NCBI RefSeq assembly: GCF_021917145.1
Contig: NC_061082.1
Coordinates: forward strand, 10,638,237 to 10,702,236
Direction: 5' to 3'
Source of the DNA: Hypomesus transpacificus
Taxonomy: Eukaryota; Chordata; Actinopteri; Osmeriformes; Osmeridae
DNA length: 64,000 bases
Part shown: positions 24,391-34,675 of the stretch, piece after piece
Layout of the letters: each line of letters opens with the position of its first letter
Numbering within the stretch: the stretch's first letter is position 1
Notes under the pieces: generated by a model
What the model was told of the DNA's origin: nothing
Database searches by the model: none
Seen by the model: only the letters and a program-made list of their open reading frames with translations
Made by a program: the position numbers and the translations under genes

Positions 24391-24407
24391 GACATAGACT
24401 TACATAG
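23085..24407 (+). pseudogene. hAT-type transposase-derived ORF, internally deleted and 3'-truncated
   Basis: From ATG at 23085 the open frame codes about 440 residues. It has an N-terminal BED-like zinc finger (CMLCHQ ... LERHHNTNH) near residues 35-60. The hAT core follows: CEYFSLQFDESLDVMDTAQL, the TTDGAPAMCG block, YHCVIHQQAL and ADVRWLSRGKVLQRF. This set is typical of the GTF2IRD2/ZMYM6/EPM2AIP1-like group. Between SKATT and VTRRIELL the usual ~70-residue segment (the AKKSKPF-type region) is missing in frame, and the C-terminus ends abruptly after SNPFLHRHRLT. The upstream frame is open from 22932, but ATG 23085 (MAEAPRKRAKNYSF) is the natural start. It is probably not an active transposase. 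Confidence 0.82.
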
Positions 24408-24546
24408 ACATCTTCCAACCCGTCTGCTACGAGCAGACTAAACCCAACAGAATACCTACTCTTGCGTAGTGTACGCAACGTTTTTTTAAACTCCCCCCAC
24501 TCCCCTACCCATTGGTTTACAGCTTTAATGACGCAAATGTATGCTA

Positions 24547-24943
24547 ACTTGATATCCAGAATTGCATTTTGGATATCAAGAATTCGAGTTGTTGATATCC
24601 AGAATTGCATTTTGGATATCAAGAATTCCAATTTTGGATATCAAGAATTGCATTTTGGATATCAAGATTTCGAATTTTGGATATCAAAAATACAATTCTG
24701 GATATCCAGAATTCGAATTGTTGATATCCAAAATGCAATTCTTGATATCCAGAATTCAATTCTTGATATCCAAAATTCGAATTGTTGATATCCAACATGC
24801 AATTCTTGATATCCAAAATTGGAATTCTTGATATCCAAAATGCAATTCTTGATATCCAAAATTCGAATTCTTGATATCAACAATTCAATTCTGGATATCA
24901 ACAATTCGAATTCTTGATATCCAAAATGCAATTCTGGATATCA
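24547..24943. repeat. Middle GATATC array with orientation flip, 19 sites
   Basis: The unit is the same as in the terminal arrays. Orientation is mainly TTTTGGATATCAAGAATT up to about 24690 and mainly AATTCTTGATATCCAAAA after it, so the array is a large imperfect palindrome. Outside it, GCAAATGTATGCTAACTTGA on the left is matched by TCAAGTTAGCATACATTTGC on the right. The looser pair CCATTGGTTTA / TAAACCAATGG extends the symmetry further. It ends about 190 bp upstream of the HECT gene start codon. Confidence 0.93.
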
Positions 24944-25130
24944 AGTTAGCATACATTTGCATCAAATTTGCGTACTTAAAACTAAACCAATGGAGTTGAA
25001 GAGTGAACACATGCGCAAACGCCGACAGTGAAAATCTTTGATTTCTTTCCATGTTGCAAGAGATGGGATAGCTAGTCTACTGCAAGGGCGATTTGTACAG
25101 GATTTTTTTGTAATAAGCAGGTTTATTAAC

Positions 25131-28100
25131 ATGGAAGAGGTTGTGGAGAACAGCGAGATCGGATTGAACGCAAGATCTGAGATAACTAGCCCTACTAGCA
25201 ATAGTACGAGTAATAGTACTGCAAGTGCCCGGGTCATTCAACGTGTTCATCGTGCCATTAACCTAGCAAGGAGGGAGCTGGAGAATGAAGACAACAACAA
25301 CTTGTTGTCTTCAGTCAGGGAGTCTTTTCGCTACAACAACCACGGTTAAACTAGTTATAGCAACAGGCCTTTCTCAAAATACTGATATTAAAACTTTTCT
25401 ATAGCAATGTGATGAGAAAAGGCCATAGATCCTGTAGGGATTGGCGATTTTACCGCGGGTGCATTTGCACCCCCTACTGTTGGGATGAAAACATTAGAAT
25501 GTTCAAATGAATGCAAAAAACGATAACATGATTATTTTTGATCGTGTTTTTGTAAGCAATTTTTTTTTAGTACCCTTTGCTCCCCCATTTTTGCAAACTT
25601 AGAATCGCCTAACTAAGAGAATAGTGCTTAACTTAATATGTAGCAGCCCTTCGTGACCAGAGTGACCAGTGTCATAGTTAAACCTTTTGGGTTCATAACA
25701 TAAATTATTGTCTGTTATTGTATTTCCATTTTTGTATTATGTTAACTTGACATGAAAGTTATATAATGTAACTAATGCCTATCTACAATTTTATGAATAA
25801 CAGACACTGTGAGAAGAGGAAGGCGGCCGAGGTCAATGACAGTACTGAATCTTTTTCTTGTGGACCGAATGGACTGCAGTAGAGTTCCCACAGATGGCCA
25901 AAAATCTCGCTTAACCCAAGCTGGTCTTGGTAAGTGCTGTGATAAATTACTGATAATTTTGTTTTTATTGATTTCCATTTAGATGTAAAATCCCACAGAA
26001 AGTCTAACTACAACAACCTGTTTCGAAATTACTTTTTGTTAAAGGTTTTGCGAGGAACAAGTTGTTCAACCTAACCTGGGACTTGCGTGAATTTTATGCA
26101 TTTGTCTGTGGGAGCTTTCCATCTGTGAACCTGAACTTAATAGGTTTCACTGTGGCCAAGGCAAATAAACAACGAAGGTTGATGACACTTCATGCCAACT
26201 CTTTGAAGGATCTGAAGCGTCAGTTACGAAAAAGCCATCTTTATATAATTCCACTTGGAAACCTCTTATCTGGAAGTCAGGTGTGTTCAAAGTATGTGTT
26301 TTGCATCTGAAATAATATTTTATGAAAGTTACACTCTGTCTCCTAGCACTCCACATTTGTATGATGCTATGAATGTGAAGTGTTTCTTTTTTGCGTGACA
26401 CTTGAAATTGGTGATGGAGTACACATTGGAATGAGGTATAACAAAGTTCCTATTACATTGGACGAGACTGAAGGTACATAAGTGTGGAATGTATTTTCAA
26501 TAGATGTCTGCAGCAGTGGTCAACCCCTCCACCACACCTGCTCAGTCCAGCCAAGTAAGTTGCGTTCACTTTCTCCAGTTTAGTTTTAAGGCTGACATGA
26601 ACATCAAATTCAGATTCTCAAAGTTCCTATTACATTGGACTAGACTGAAGGTACATACGTGTGGAATGTATTTTCAACAGATGTCTGCAGCAGTGGTCAA
26701 CCCCTCCACCACACCTGCTCAGTCCAGCCAAGTAAGTTATGTTATTTTAAAGGACAGTTAATCCCAAAATAAAGGCAGTTTGTTTGATCTACTAAACATG
26801 AAATTTTGAACAATTGATAGAATGGTGTAAATTGGGCGCCAGAAAGATCCACAACAATTACAAAGGGTTGACTGTGTTCAGAAAGACCCCGAATCATTTA
26901 ACCAGACAAAGCAAAAAGTGGTCAGATGAGTGAGACCATGCGTTACAAGCGACTTCACAATTAATGGACAAGTTGAAATATAACTTAATACACATAATAT
27001 TTCCTTACATGACATATCATGTGGTCAGCCTGTTTGTATTCTAGAAAGGTCATACCTGACAGTATCGTAACTCATTGAACCCTGTTCCCTGAAACAAGTA
27101 AGGCCCTTATGTGGACTGGGGTGAGCTCCACATCATGACCTCTTGGCTTAGAAGGAGAAAAACCTCTTTCTCACAGAAATTCTGCATATCAATAATATGA
27201 AGTAATTATGTAATTATTTTACAACAGATGTCAGCAGCAGCATTAATGGAAAATTCATTAGAGAGAGACATGTCATTTCAGGTAAACTCAAATTAATGTT
27301 GTGTCATCATTGGCCACGTTTCCTAGATTCATTAAGAAGCTCTTAACGCTAAGAGCTTCTTAGGAGCGCTGTAAGAGCGTTCTAGAGCGCTCTTAGAACA
27401 CTCCTAAGAAGCTTGTAGTGTTAAGAGCTTCTTAAGGAATCTGGGAAATGCGGCCATTAACTTTTATTGTCTTACTTAGTTAATTTAATGAAATGAAAAT
27501 GGAAGAAATTGTTTATATTTTTCTTATAGCTGGAGACGTTGGACCCACTAGAGTGGCAGAATGCAGGAACGCCTGATGTGAGATATTTACGTGGCGTATG
27601 TTATAATGAACAACAGAAAGCAGGCATTGTTTTAAGTTTAAGAACATCTTTATAATTGTAATCGATTGGAGGGTTATATATGATAAATTCTGTAAACTTA
27701 AAGTACCTTGGCTTGTTTGCATTTTCATAGATTTTCGTATATTTATGTACAGTTTGTATCAACAAAACCTTTTTTGTAGGTGTTTTACAAAATTCCAACA
27801 AGCTCAGCAGTGGATGCCTCTCAAATTGTAGACAGGTACTTGCTGTTATTGATAAAGATATTACATTATGTATTTGTTAATGTATTTATTTGTGCCTGAA
27901 TTTAAATCACCTCCTTATTTTGTGAGCTCCTCGGCACTGCTTACTAGTCAGCATAAAACACATGGCATTGGGTCTCATGTTATACTACCCTATAATACTT
28001 TGCTTGTATTACACTTGTGTAATTGTGGGTTAGAATGCCCCAGGTTTATTATAATTGTGTATTAGGGTGAGTGAGGGTTCATTTGAGTTATTTTACACAT

Positions 28101-30365
28101 TTGTAGAAATGACTTCATGCTGGCTGAAAATGATGAAGATAATGACAGCAGTGATCATGACAGCAGTGGTCATGACACAAATGACGAAAATAATTTCACC
28201 ACAGTAAGTCTGCTTCATGCTATGGTAGGTCGGTCGGTCTTTTAATGAATAATAATCCTAAACCCCTCGGTGTAGCGGTCTAAGTCACTTGCTAAAACTG
28301 TTGTAGCACACGGTGCCCAAGCCTTTTTTTAAATCAGTCACAGAGAAACTTTGATCAATCCTGGAGAAATTGTCAGGGTGTTGGACGTGGTTACCATGCA
28401 CCTCCTAGCATGAAGCTGCGGGAGTTATATACTCTAACAAAAGGTTCTGTAGTTGGTCTGCAAAGTTACACCCAAACTAGCTGTGATATTAGCAAGGAAA
28501 AAATATTTAGGAAATGTTTCAAAAGGTCAGCCATCAGCTCTGTTTTTAATTAATCATTTTATTTTCATATATTTCCTCAAGGATGAAGATCTTAATCTTG
28601 CCACAGTCCTCAAATGTTTCCAGAAACAACACTTCTGCCAAGATGAAGAGGACAGCCAAAGCAGCTCTTCCGACTCTGGCAATGACCTCCATGTTATTGT
28701 CCATAGGAGGAAAGTCCTATACAGTGCTTTTAAAGCAATGTCATCACCATCATTCTGCTGGAAGAAATCTCCAAAGGTGGAATTTGTTGGGGAGGAAGGA
28801 GCAGATTACGGGGGGCCACAGAGAGAGTTTTTCCGGTGGGTGATAAGTAATGCAATGATATTAAGAATTATATTATATTTTTATCCCATATTTTTCTCCT
28901 CCCAACTTGGTCATGTCAATCTCACTACTGACCTTGACTTGGCAACTCTGAAATTAAATAGTCTGAAGGCCAGAGAATCTTTATTTTGTAACTCATTATT
29001 GATGCTTTGTGAAATTGTATTTTCTCTGTCAAAGACTCTTGATGCAGGATGTGCAACAGTCCGGTTTGTTTGAGGGTCCATCTAAGGAGCTACTGTTCAC
29101 CTACCATCAGGGCCAGGAACAAAAGTACCTAAAGGTTGGAAAATGCGTTGGCTGGTCGATCGTCCATGGGGGACCGGGATTACGAGCCCTCAACAAAACA
29201 CTGTTCGCTTGCATGTGTGGCCACAACCCATCCTTTAGAGATTTCCGTTGGCAAAATCTTGATGAAGATGTACAGAGTAAAATCAAGAAGGTATGAGCAA
29301 GCAGTATAACATTTGATTGACACTGAACTAACACATTAGTGTAAAACTGAGAGGTTGATCTGCGTCTACTAGTTGAGAATTGCTTTAAAAACTCGAGTAT
29401 ATTTGTCATTGTCAGATTCTCAACTGCAAAGATGAAAATGAGTTTGCTGCCTTGCTCCAGGCCGAAGTTCTAGGCAACTGGTTAGCTGAGTGTGGCATAT
29501 ACATGTCAAAGAGAGAGGAGATCCCAAACACAATTGCATACATATGCAAACATTGTGTTCATGAGGTAGTGACACATCATAATGACACATAAATATTTTT
29601 TAGTTGATAACTTTTAAGCTGACTTTACAAACATGTATGCAATCATCTCCGGAGGTTTAGAAATAATACTGTACTGTAACTATGTCTGATATTGCCCATG
29701 TTAAGTAATTACATCCATTTACAGAGTTGCAAACATCATCAAACAATTCACCGATGGATTGAACTCATGGGGGAATTTGTGGGATGTGGTGAAAGCCAAC
29801 TATGCTGCCTTCCTGCCAGTCTTCACCGACATGTCCGTCCCTCTTACTCGCCAATCCCTCAAGTCACTCTTCAGTGTCAACTACAGTACTAGGGGCACCA
29901 ACCGACGAGAGCAGGAAGAGGACACCATCTTCAGCTGGGAGGTGTTTCTCAAGATGGTAGAAGGTAAGATGCTGTTGTCTAGAAACACATTGACAATGTC
30001 AATAGAGTTTTGGATTACCCTAAATGAAATGCTTAATATAGCCAAGTAAATGTATACAAATGTTAACAACCGGTTCAGATGGTTAGGGTTAGCTTTCTGA
30101 TCCTTTCTCAACAGACAGTCAAGCAGATGTCACTTTTGAGGACATCCTCATATTCATCACCTCAGCAGACATGATTCCTCCACTTGGATTCCAGGAACAG
30201 CCTACCATTGACTTTTATGACCAGGAACAAGGCAGGTCCCGAATGCCATATGCATCCACTTGCGCACTGACCTTTTACCTTCCCAGAGGCCTGGATAGCG
30301 AATATACAATGAAGGAAATGGTCACTTCAGCCATAAAAAACAGCTTAGGTTTTGGAAAACCTTAA
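25131..30365 (+). CDS. Transposon-borne HECT-domain E3 ubiquitin ligase-like gene
   Basis: HECT ligases accept ubiquitin on a cysteine and pass it to targets. Exons inferred: 25131-25344, 25804-25929, 26045-26280, 26504-26554, 26681-26731, 27228-27281, 27530-27595, 27780-27835, 28107-28203, 28582-28835, 29035-29290, 29416-29565, about 29725-29963 and 30115-30365; about 700 residues. The N-terminal part (RGRRPRS, LFNLTWDLREFYAFVCG) is of unknown function. An acidic DS-rich linker follows, then the HECT N-lobe (VEFVGEEGADYGGPQREFFR). The C-lobe has PYASTCALTFYLP, with the catalytic Cys codon at 30261-30263, 33 residues before the end, and a terminal GFG. Phases agree except at exon 12 to 13, where canonical sites give the wrong frame: either a misread boundary or a frameshift. 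The first donor (G/GTTAAA) is weak. The closest described proteins are unnamed fish HECT/G2E3-like genes. Confidence 0.78.
27312..27455. mobile_element. Small palindromic MITE, copy 2
   Basis: This is the same family as 7240-7346: GGCC-CGTTTCCTAGATTC at the left end, inverse GAATCTGGGAAATGCGGCC at the right, and an interior of CTTAAGAGC/GCTCTTAAC units. A possible three-base duplication ATT flanks it. It lies in an intron of the HECT gene, so it inserted into the big transposon. Confidence 0.78.
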
Positions 30366-31410
30366 GTTACTGACAAATGAAATGTACCTATGCTTTGATA
30401 ATCTTCAGTTACTTTTCTTATCCCATCACTTTGATAATTGCACTTTTGTCTCTCCTGTTCATAAAACTCTGTTCTAAAACTGGTACTTTAGGAAGCATTT
30501 TATCTGGCCTTTCTGGTTTTGATCTCAGTGTCGCCTGTAATTTGGCTGCTGATTTCAGACCCAATGTTCAATTGCTTTTCTTAACTTTGGGTTTTATGTA
30601 ATCCGTTAATGTTTGATCTTTTAATGGTATTTTCACAGACTACATTGTATACAGCATGTGTACAGAGTTTATGGCATATTGATTCGACTGTAGGCTATAA
30701 CAACAAGTTCACAAAATGATGTTTTAGGTTTGTTGAAAAGGAAGTGTTGGAATGGATGGCTTTTAAATCACCTATAATTAAACAGATTACCTCATTGCTA
30801 CAACTTGAGCTACAAGTCTGAGCTCTTTGAGTTTCTTGTGATAGGAATAATCAAATTCTAAAAAGGATAACATCTTGTTTCTCCCAAATGCAATCGTTTT
30901 TCGAACTGTCTGCACGTTGGTTAAAGGTACATTCTCCATCTGAGCCTGTTGACCTGTCGATGCATACTTGAATAAACAATGTGCAACTGAGTTATTGGTT
31001 TATTTGATTGCAAAATACACCCATCATTGTAGGTACATGTAGGATTACAGTTGCCACATTACAGTGCACTAGGTTCTCATTTACAGACAAAACACAACAT
31101 GGTACATTATACAAAGTATTACTGCTGCTTCCCCTTTCATTATTCACACGTAATATAAAGTATTCAAACATTTTGCACTTCGGGATACCTCAGCGTGCCT
31201 GCAAACCTTTGCCATGCTGCTACTGTACACATGAAGCCTAGTTGCTAAACTTACATTATAAAACATGGACAATTTTCCTTATCTATATACCTCTCACAAT
31301 GCTACACGTGTTTCCTTATTCCTTTCTTTACAAGAAACATACAGACTATCAGCTACAACACTTGTCTTCCTGTGTACCTTACTGCAAGAAACTGGACGAC
31401 TCACATACAT
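30366..31410. other. Convergent 3' ends between HECT and integrase genes
   Basis: This is the space between the HECT stop codon (30365, plus strand) and the integrase stop codon (31411, minus strand). No coding similarity was found. AATAAA at 30970-30975 is a possible plus-strand poly(A) signal. The open frame at 30377-30601 has hydrophobic stretches but no recognised family. Confidence 0.45.
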
Positions 31411-33881
31411 TCACTGTCCAATGCCAAATTCACTCAAAACTCTACAGCAGCTTTGATACCTCGGTTTTAAATCTGTGATCCCCGTCAAGGCATCCTGAAG
31501 AGCCTGCTCTTGTTCAGGCGTCAGAGCAACCGGAGGTGGTTCTACGATGACAGCCCGGTCTAGGTCATCATTATCAGCTTCAGCTTGCAACCGAGGTAGC
31601 TGAATATCATGTCTTCCCAACATCGTTTCCAAGCTTTCCTCTGTGTACGGATCCTCCCCAAAGACTCTCTGCACAGCTGTGGCATTTTGGTGAATGTTTC
31701 CAAGCATGCCATCCATCCAGATTTGATTGGGTGTGCAGTTGTGCTCTGTGCGTAGACTGTGACTGTTCCATGCAACTCTGAAACAATCCAATCTATTTTG
31801 GATTTCAGGTAGGTATGTCTTGTGCAGTGAAAACCTATGGATGTGGTCATTTGGATCCAAAATGAGGTCTTCCTCAAAAGAGTAAAAGAGATTGTAGAAA
31901 CTGTGGATGACCTGGATGAACACATCTCTCCAAAGACGTTCAACCCGCTGGTTATGAACCGATCTGCCAGTGATGTGGCTACCACGACCCTGTCCATTTA
32001 ACAAAGTCATTAGCAGTGCAACCAAAGTGTTTTCACCTCCACAATCTGACCTCACTCTTGATGGGACTCCATATTGACAAGTGGCTCTGACAAAATGTGA
32101 AAGCACAGTTGTAGCAGTGTTGTTTGTACTGCATCTCAGGAACGTGATCACACGAGAACGACCATCAATTCCAGCGTGGGTCACAAAACCCCATCTAGGA
32201 GTGTTGTTACCAAAAAAGGAAAAATTTATTTAATTGTACAGTCATCTTAATTTTATATGAATGTACCTATAAATTAAAGACAGATGTGTACATGCGGGCT
32301 TAATTCATGGACTGTCATTTAAATGTTTCTGTGGTTATACTACCATAATTCTAAATCAAGTTTCTCTATACAAATCACAAGAACATGTTATGTGGTCACT
32401 AACACATTGACACCAAGATAACTGAGAATACGCACTTGAAATGTTAAACTAAATAGCATTAACTAATAATTTGTGATTACCGTATGAGACGCATGTGGCC
32501 ATCTATGTGCCATAAACTGTTTGGAAATGGCACATGATAACTGCGTCTTGCAGCAACGTTGCTCCACCTCTGGGCTGCTGCAGCTGGGTCCACCCTGGTC
32601 AGCATCTCACGAACCCGTCTTCTTTGAACCGTTATCCCCTCAGCCCAAAGGTATCCCTGCATCATCTGCATTTGAGAAATCAAATGTATCAAACAGGCAA
32701 AATCATACCGTCAAGACTCATCTGGGTTTTTTTGTGGAGTTGAAGGCTCAGTTACGCGATTGTGGCCGGGTCCCATGGAGCCTTCAACCTGGCTAAGCTT
32801 ATGACAATGTGGCAGTTTGTCCTAAATTCTGTTTGCTCAGATTTACTTCCTGGTTAAGGAAATTAGTCTAAAAAAGCAGTCTGGCTATTTGGACAGGTCT
32901 TAGATTAAAACATGCCTGACGCAAACTTTGCTGAAGCTGTGAGACTGTAGCAGTGACAAATTCATATAGAATAGGACACTGGAAAAGGTGGTAAAAACAA
33001 GCTCTTAGTGTAAGACAATATTAAATGGTGTAGTGACCTAATAGGTTTCATATTATTTATAAATGTTTTATGTAATGAATATCGTCAGGAATTATAAAAG
33101 GCCTATAATAATTACCGTTATGCCTGATTGTGGACACTGTTGGTGTAGTCTGCTTATGTGTTGCTCAAGCTCATCATCGCCAATAGTTCTGAATCGATGA
33201 CGCAAAGATATACCCAACAATATGGATTTTTTGTACAGATAGGAGGATGAACAACCCATGTTCCTGGCCATTGCTTTAATGGTAAAACCCTGTCTTTGGA
33301 GCACTGGTATCTGAGCTCTGGTGACATTAATAGATGGTCTCCCTCTTTGGCCTAAAACACAAAACATGTTTTACTTAACAGAAAAAAACATATTTTAGAA
33401 ATATACCGTAGTTACACTTCTGTATCAAAATAAGTTCAACTGAATCTATCTAGCTAGCCTACTGCTAGCCATAATGGTCCTAGAAAATTCATGAGGTTTA
33501 GGAAGTGCTGCAAAACTTGCATTATTTTAAATATTTATTACAAAACACAGCAGTTATTATACTAATACTATCTGCAACAAATACATACAATTCATTTTTA
33601 CGCTTAAACACATAGCTACCTGTTCGACTGCGTGGAGCTTGGTAAGACAAGGTAGCTGGTTCATGTGAATCGATGCATGACTTCAACTCATTCAAACTTT
33701 CTATAAGCTCACGAAACGTTTCAGGTCTGAAATGGTGTTCTACTCGATACAAGTTTGCTATTACTAAAGAAATCATTTGCAATTCACGGTGTCCTGCGGA
33801 TCCTTGGTTCAATGCTCTTTCAATTGTTAAAATTCTCCTTCGGACTTGATTCAGTACACGCGCCGCCATGTTAACTAGCAT
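31411..33881 (-). CDS. Integrase/transposase (rve-type, D,D34E), complete four-exon gene
   Basis: Exons on the minus strand are 33620-33881, 33116-33351, 32481-32665 and 31411-32194. Donor and acceptor dinucleotides are canonical and phases agree, giving 488 residues from the first ATG. A second ATG four codons on (AACATGGCG) has the better context. Residues about 88-165 form a helix-turn-helix region (RGRPSINVTRAQIPVLQRQG, MARNMGCSSSYLYKK). Residues about 167-195 resemble the HTH seen before the IS3-type integrase core. The catalytic triad is Asp221 (LWHIDGHMRL), Asp278 (RVRSDCGGEN) and Glu313 (VHNQRVERLW), with 34 residues between the second Asp and Glu. It would cut and join the element ends. 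It converges on the HECT gene and starts about 85 bp inside the right array. No disabling change seen; activity is inference. Confidence 0.87.
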
Positions 33882-33965
33882 TGGTTAATTGATAAAACGG
33901 CTTGCCGGATATAAAATAGAACATGCAAATATAATCCCGCCCCCATTAAGATCATTAACATACAT

Positions 33966-34245
33966 TGTTGATATCCAGAATTCAATTCTGGATATCAAGA
34001 ATTCGAATTGTTGATATCCAAAATGCAATTCTTGATATCCAAAATTCGAATTGTTGATATCCAAAATGCAATTCTTGATATCCAAAATTCGAATTGTTGA
34101 TATCCAAAATGCAATTCTTGATATCCAAAATGCAAATTCTTGATATCCAAAATTCAATTCTTGATATCCAAAATTGGAATTCTTGATATCCAAAATTCAA
34201 TTCTTGATATCAAAAATTCGAATTTTTGATATCAAGAATTCATTG
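33966..34245 (-). repeat. Right subterminal GATATC array, 13 sites
   Basis: Thirteen GATATC sites in 21/22-bp units, the mirror image of the left array. The inner flank (ACATACATTGTTGATATCC, and GGGGGCGGGA inverse) corresponds to the inner flank of the left array (CAACAATGTATGCTAATGA, GGGCGGGA). The integrase start codon lies about 85 bp inside, so the array may also act as promoter sequence. Confidence 0.95.
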
Positions 34246-34271
34246 GTTAAATGATAAAACGGCTTGCCATA

Positions 34272-34450
34272 AACACCGCAGCATTAGCACAAAACACAAC
34301 GACATTTGCAGAAACGCTGCATTTCAAGTTCACACCAAATCGATCTCCAGACCACTAGGGGCAGTGCATGCAAAGTGGGGTGTTTTACCTGTTTTTGTAA
34401 AATCAAGTGAATCAAATTAACTCTACCGGTCGGACCAGTTTACTACCTCT
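34272..34450 (-). repeat. Dispersed repeat, copy B, second part (right flank of the transposon)
   Basis: The sequence resumes with AACACC, then GCAGCATTAGC and GAAACGCTGCATTTCAAGTT. This is the reverse complement of the copy A segment around 6840-6917. Together with 19335-19536 it reconstructs one repeat copy split by the 14.7-kb insertion. Confidence 0.85.
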
Positions 34451-34675
34451 TGGAGGTTTGCTACCACAGAGCCCATTTAAGGAAGGTTTTATTAGACATT
34501 CTCTGGTTTGCTATCGAACATAACGCAGTAGCCTACAACATCATTGAAACTAAGAGAGGGCGTGCATTTTGTAAAATATAAGATTATGATTAAAATATAA
34601 TAAAACCAACTTTCATTGGTGAATTTATTTTAAGTCGTGTTCTTGTTTGATGTTCTTGATTTGAATTATTTCAAA

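Larger units (their letters stand above)
19537..34271. mobile_element. 14.7-kb DNA transposon carrying HECT and integrase genes (IS3EU-like)
   Basis: The left end starts TATGGCAAGCCGTTTTATCA, and the reverse complement of the right end is identical for 44 bp, then continues imperfectly into GATATC arrays. The six-base duplication AACACC flanks it (19531-19536 and 34272-34277). Related repeats at 6764 and 34676 show the same site unoccupied, with one GGTGTT. The element carries a plus-strand HECT gene (25131-30365), a minus-strand D,D34E integrase gene (31411-33881) and three GATATC arrays (19567-19845, 24547-24943, 33966-34245). The left third (19.85-24.5 kb) holds a LINE fragment and hAT sequences. 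An rve-type transposase, TA-starting ends and a 6-bp duplication fit my recollection of the IS3EU superfamily; that family name is inference. Confidence 0.88.

Noticed and set aside
28453..29073. A single 206-codon continuous gene
   Set aside because: The middle part is the HECT exon 28582-28835; the flanks read through introns with clear acceptor and donor sites.
19567..34245. Repeat-unit arrays that superficially look like spaced direct repeats (CRISPR-like) or coding WISRI/ILDIKN repeats
   Set aside because: Eukaryotic context, no variable spacers, and the periodic frames are a consequence of 21/22-bp units; they are transposon subterminal repeats.
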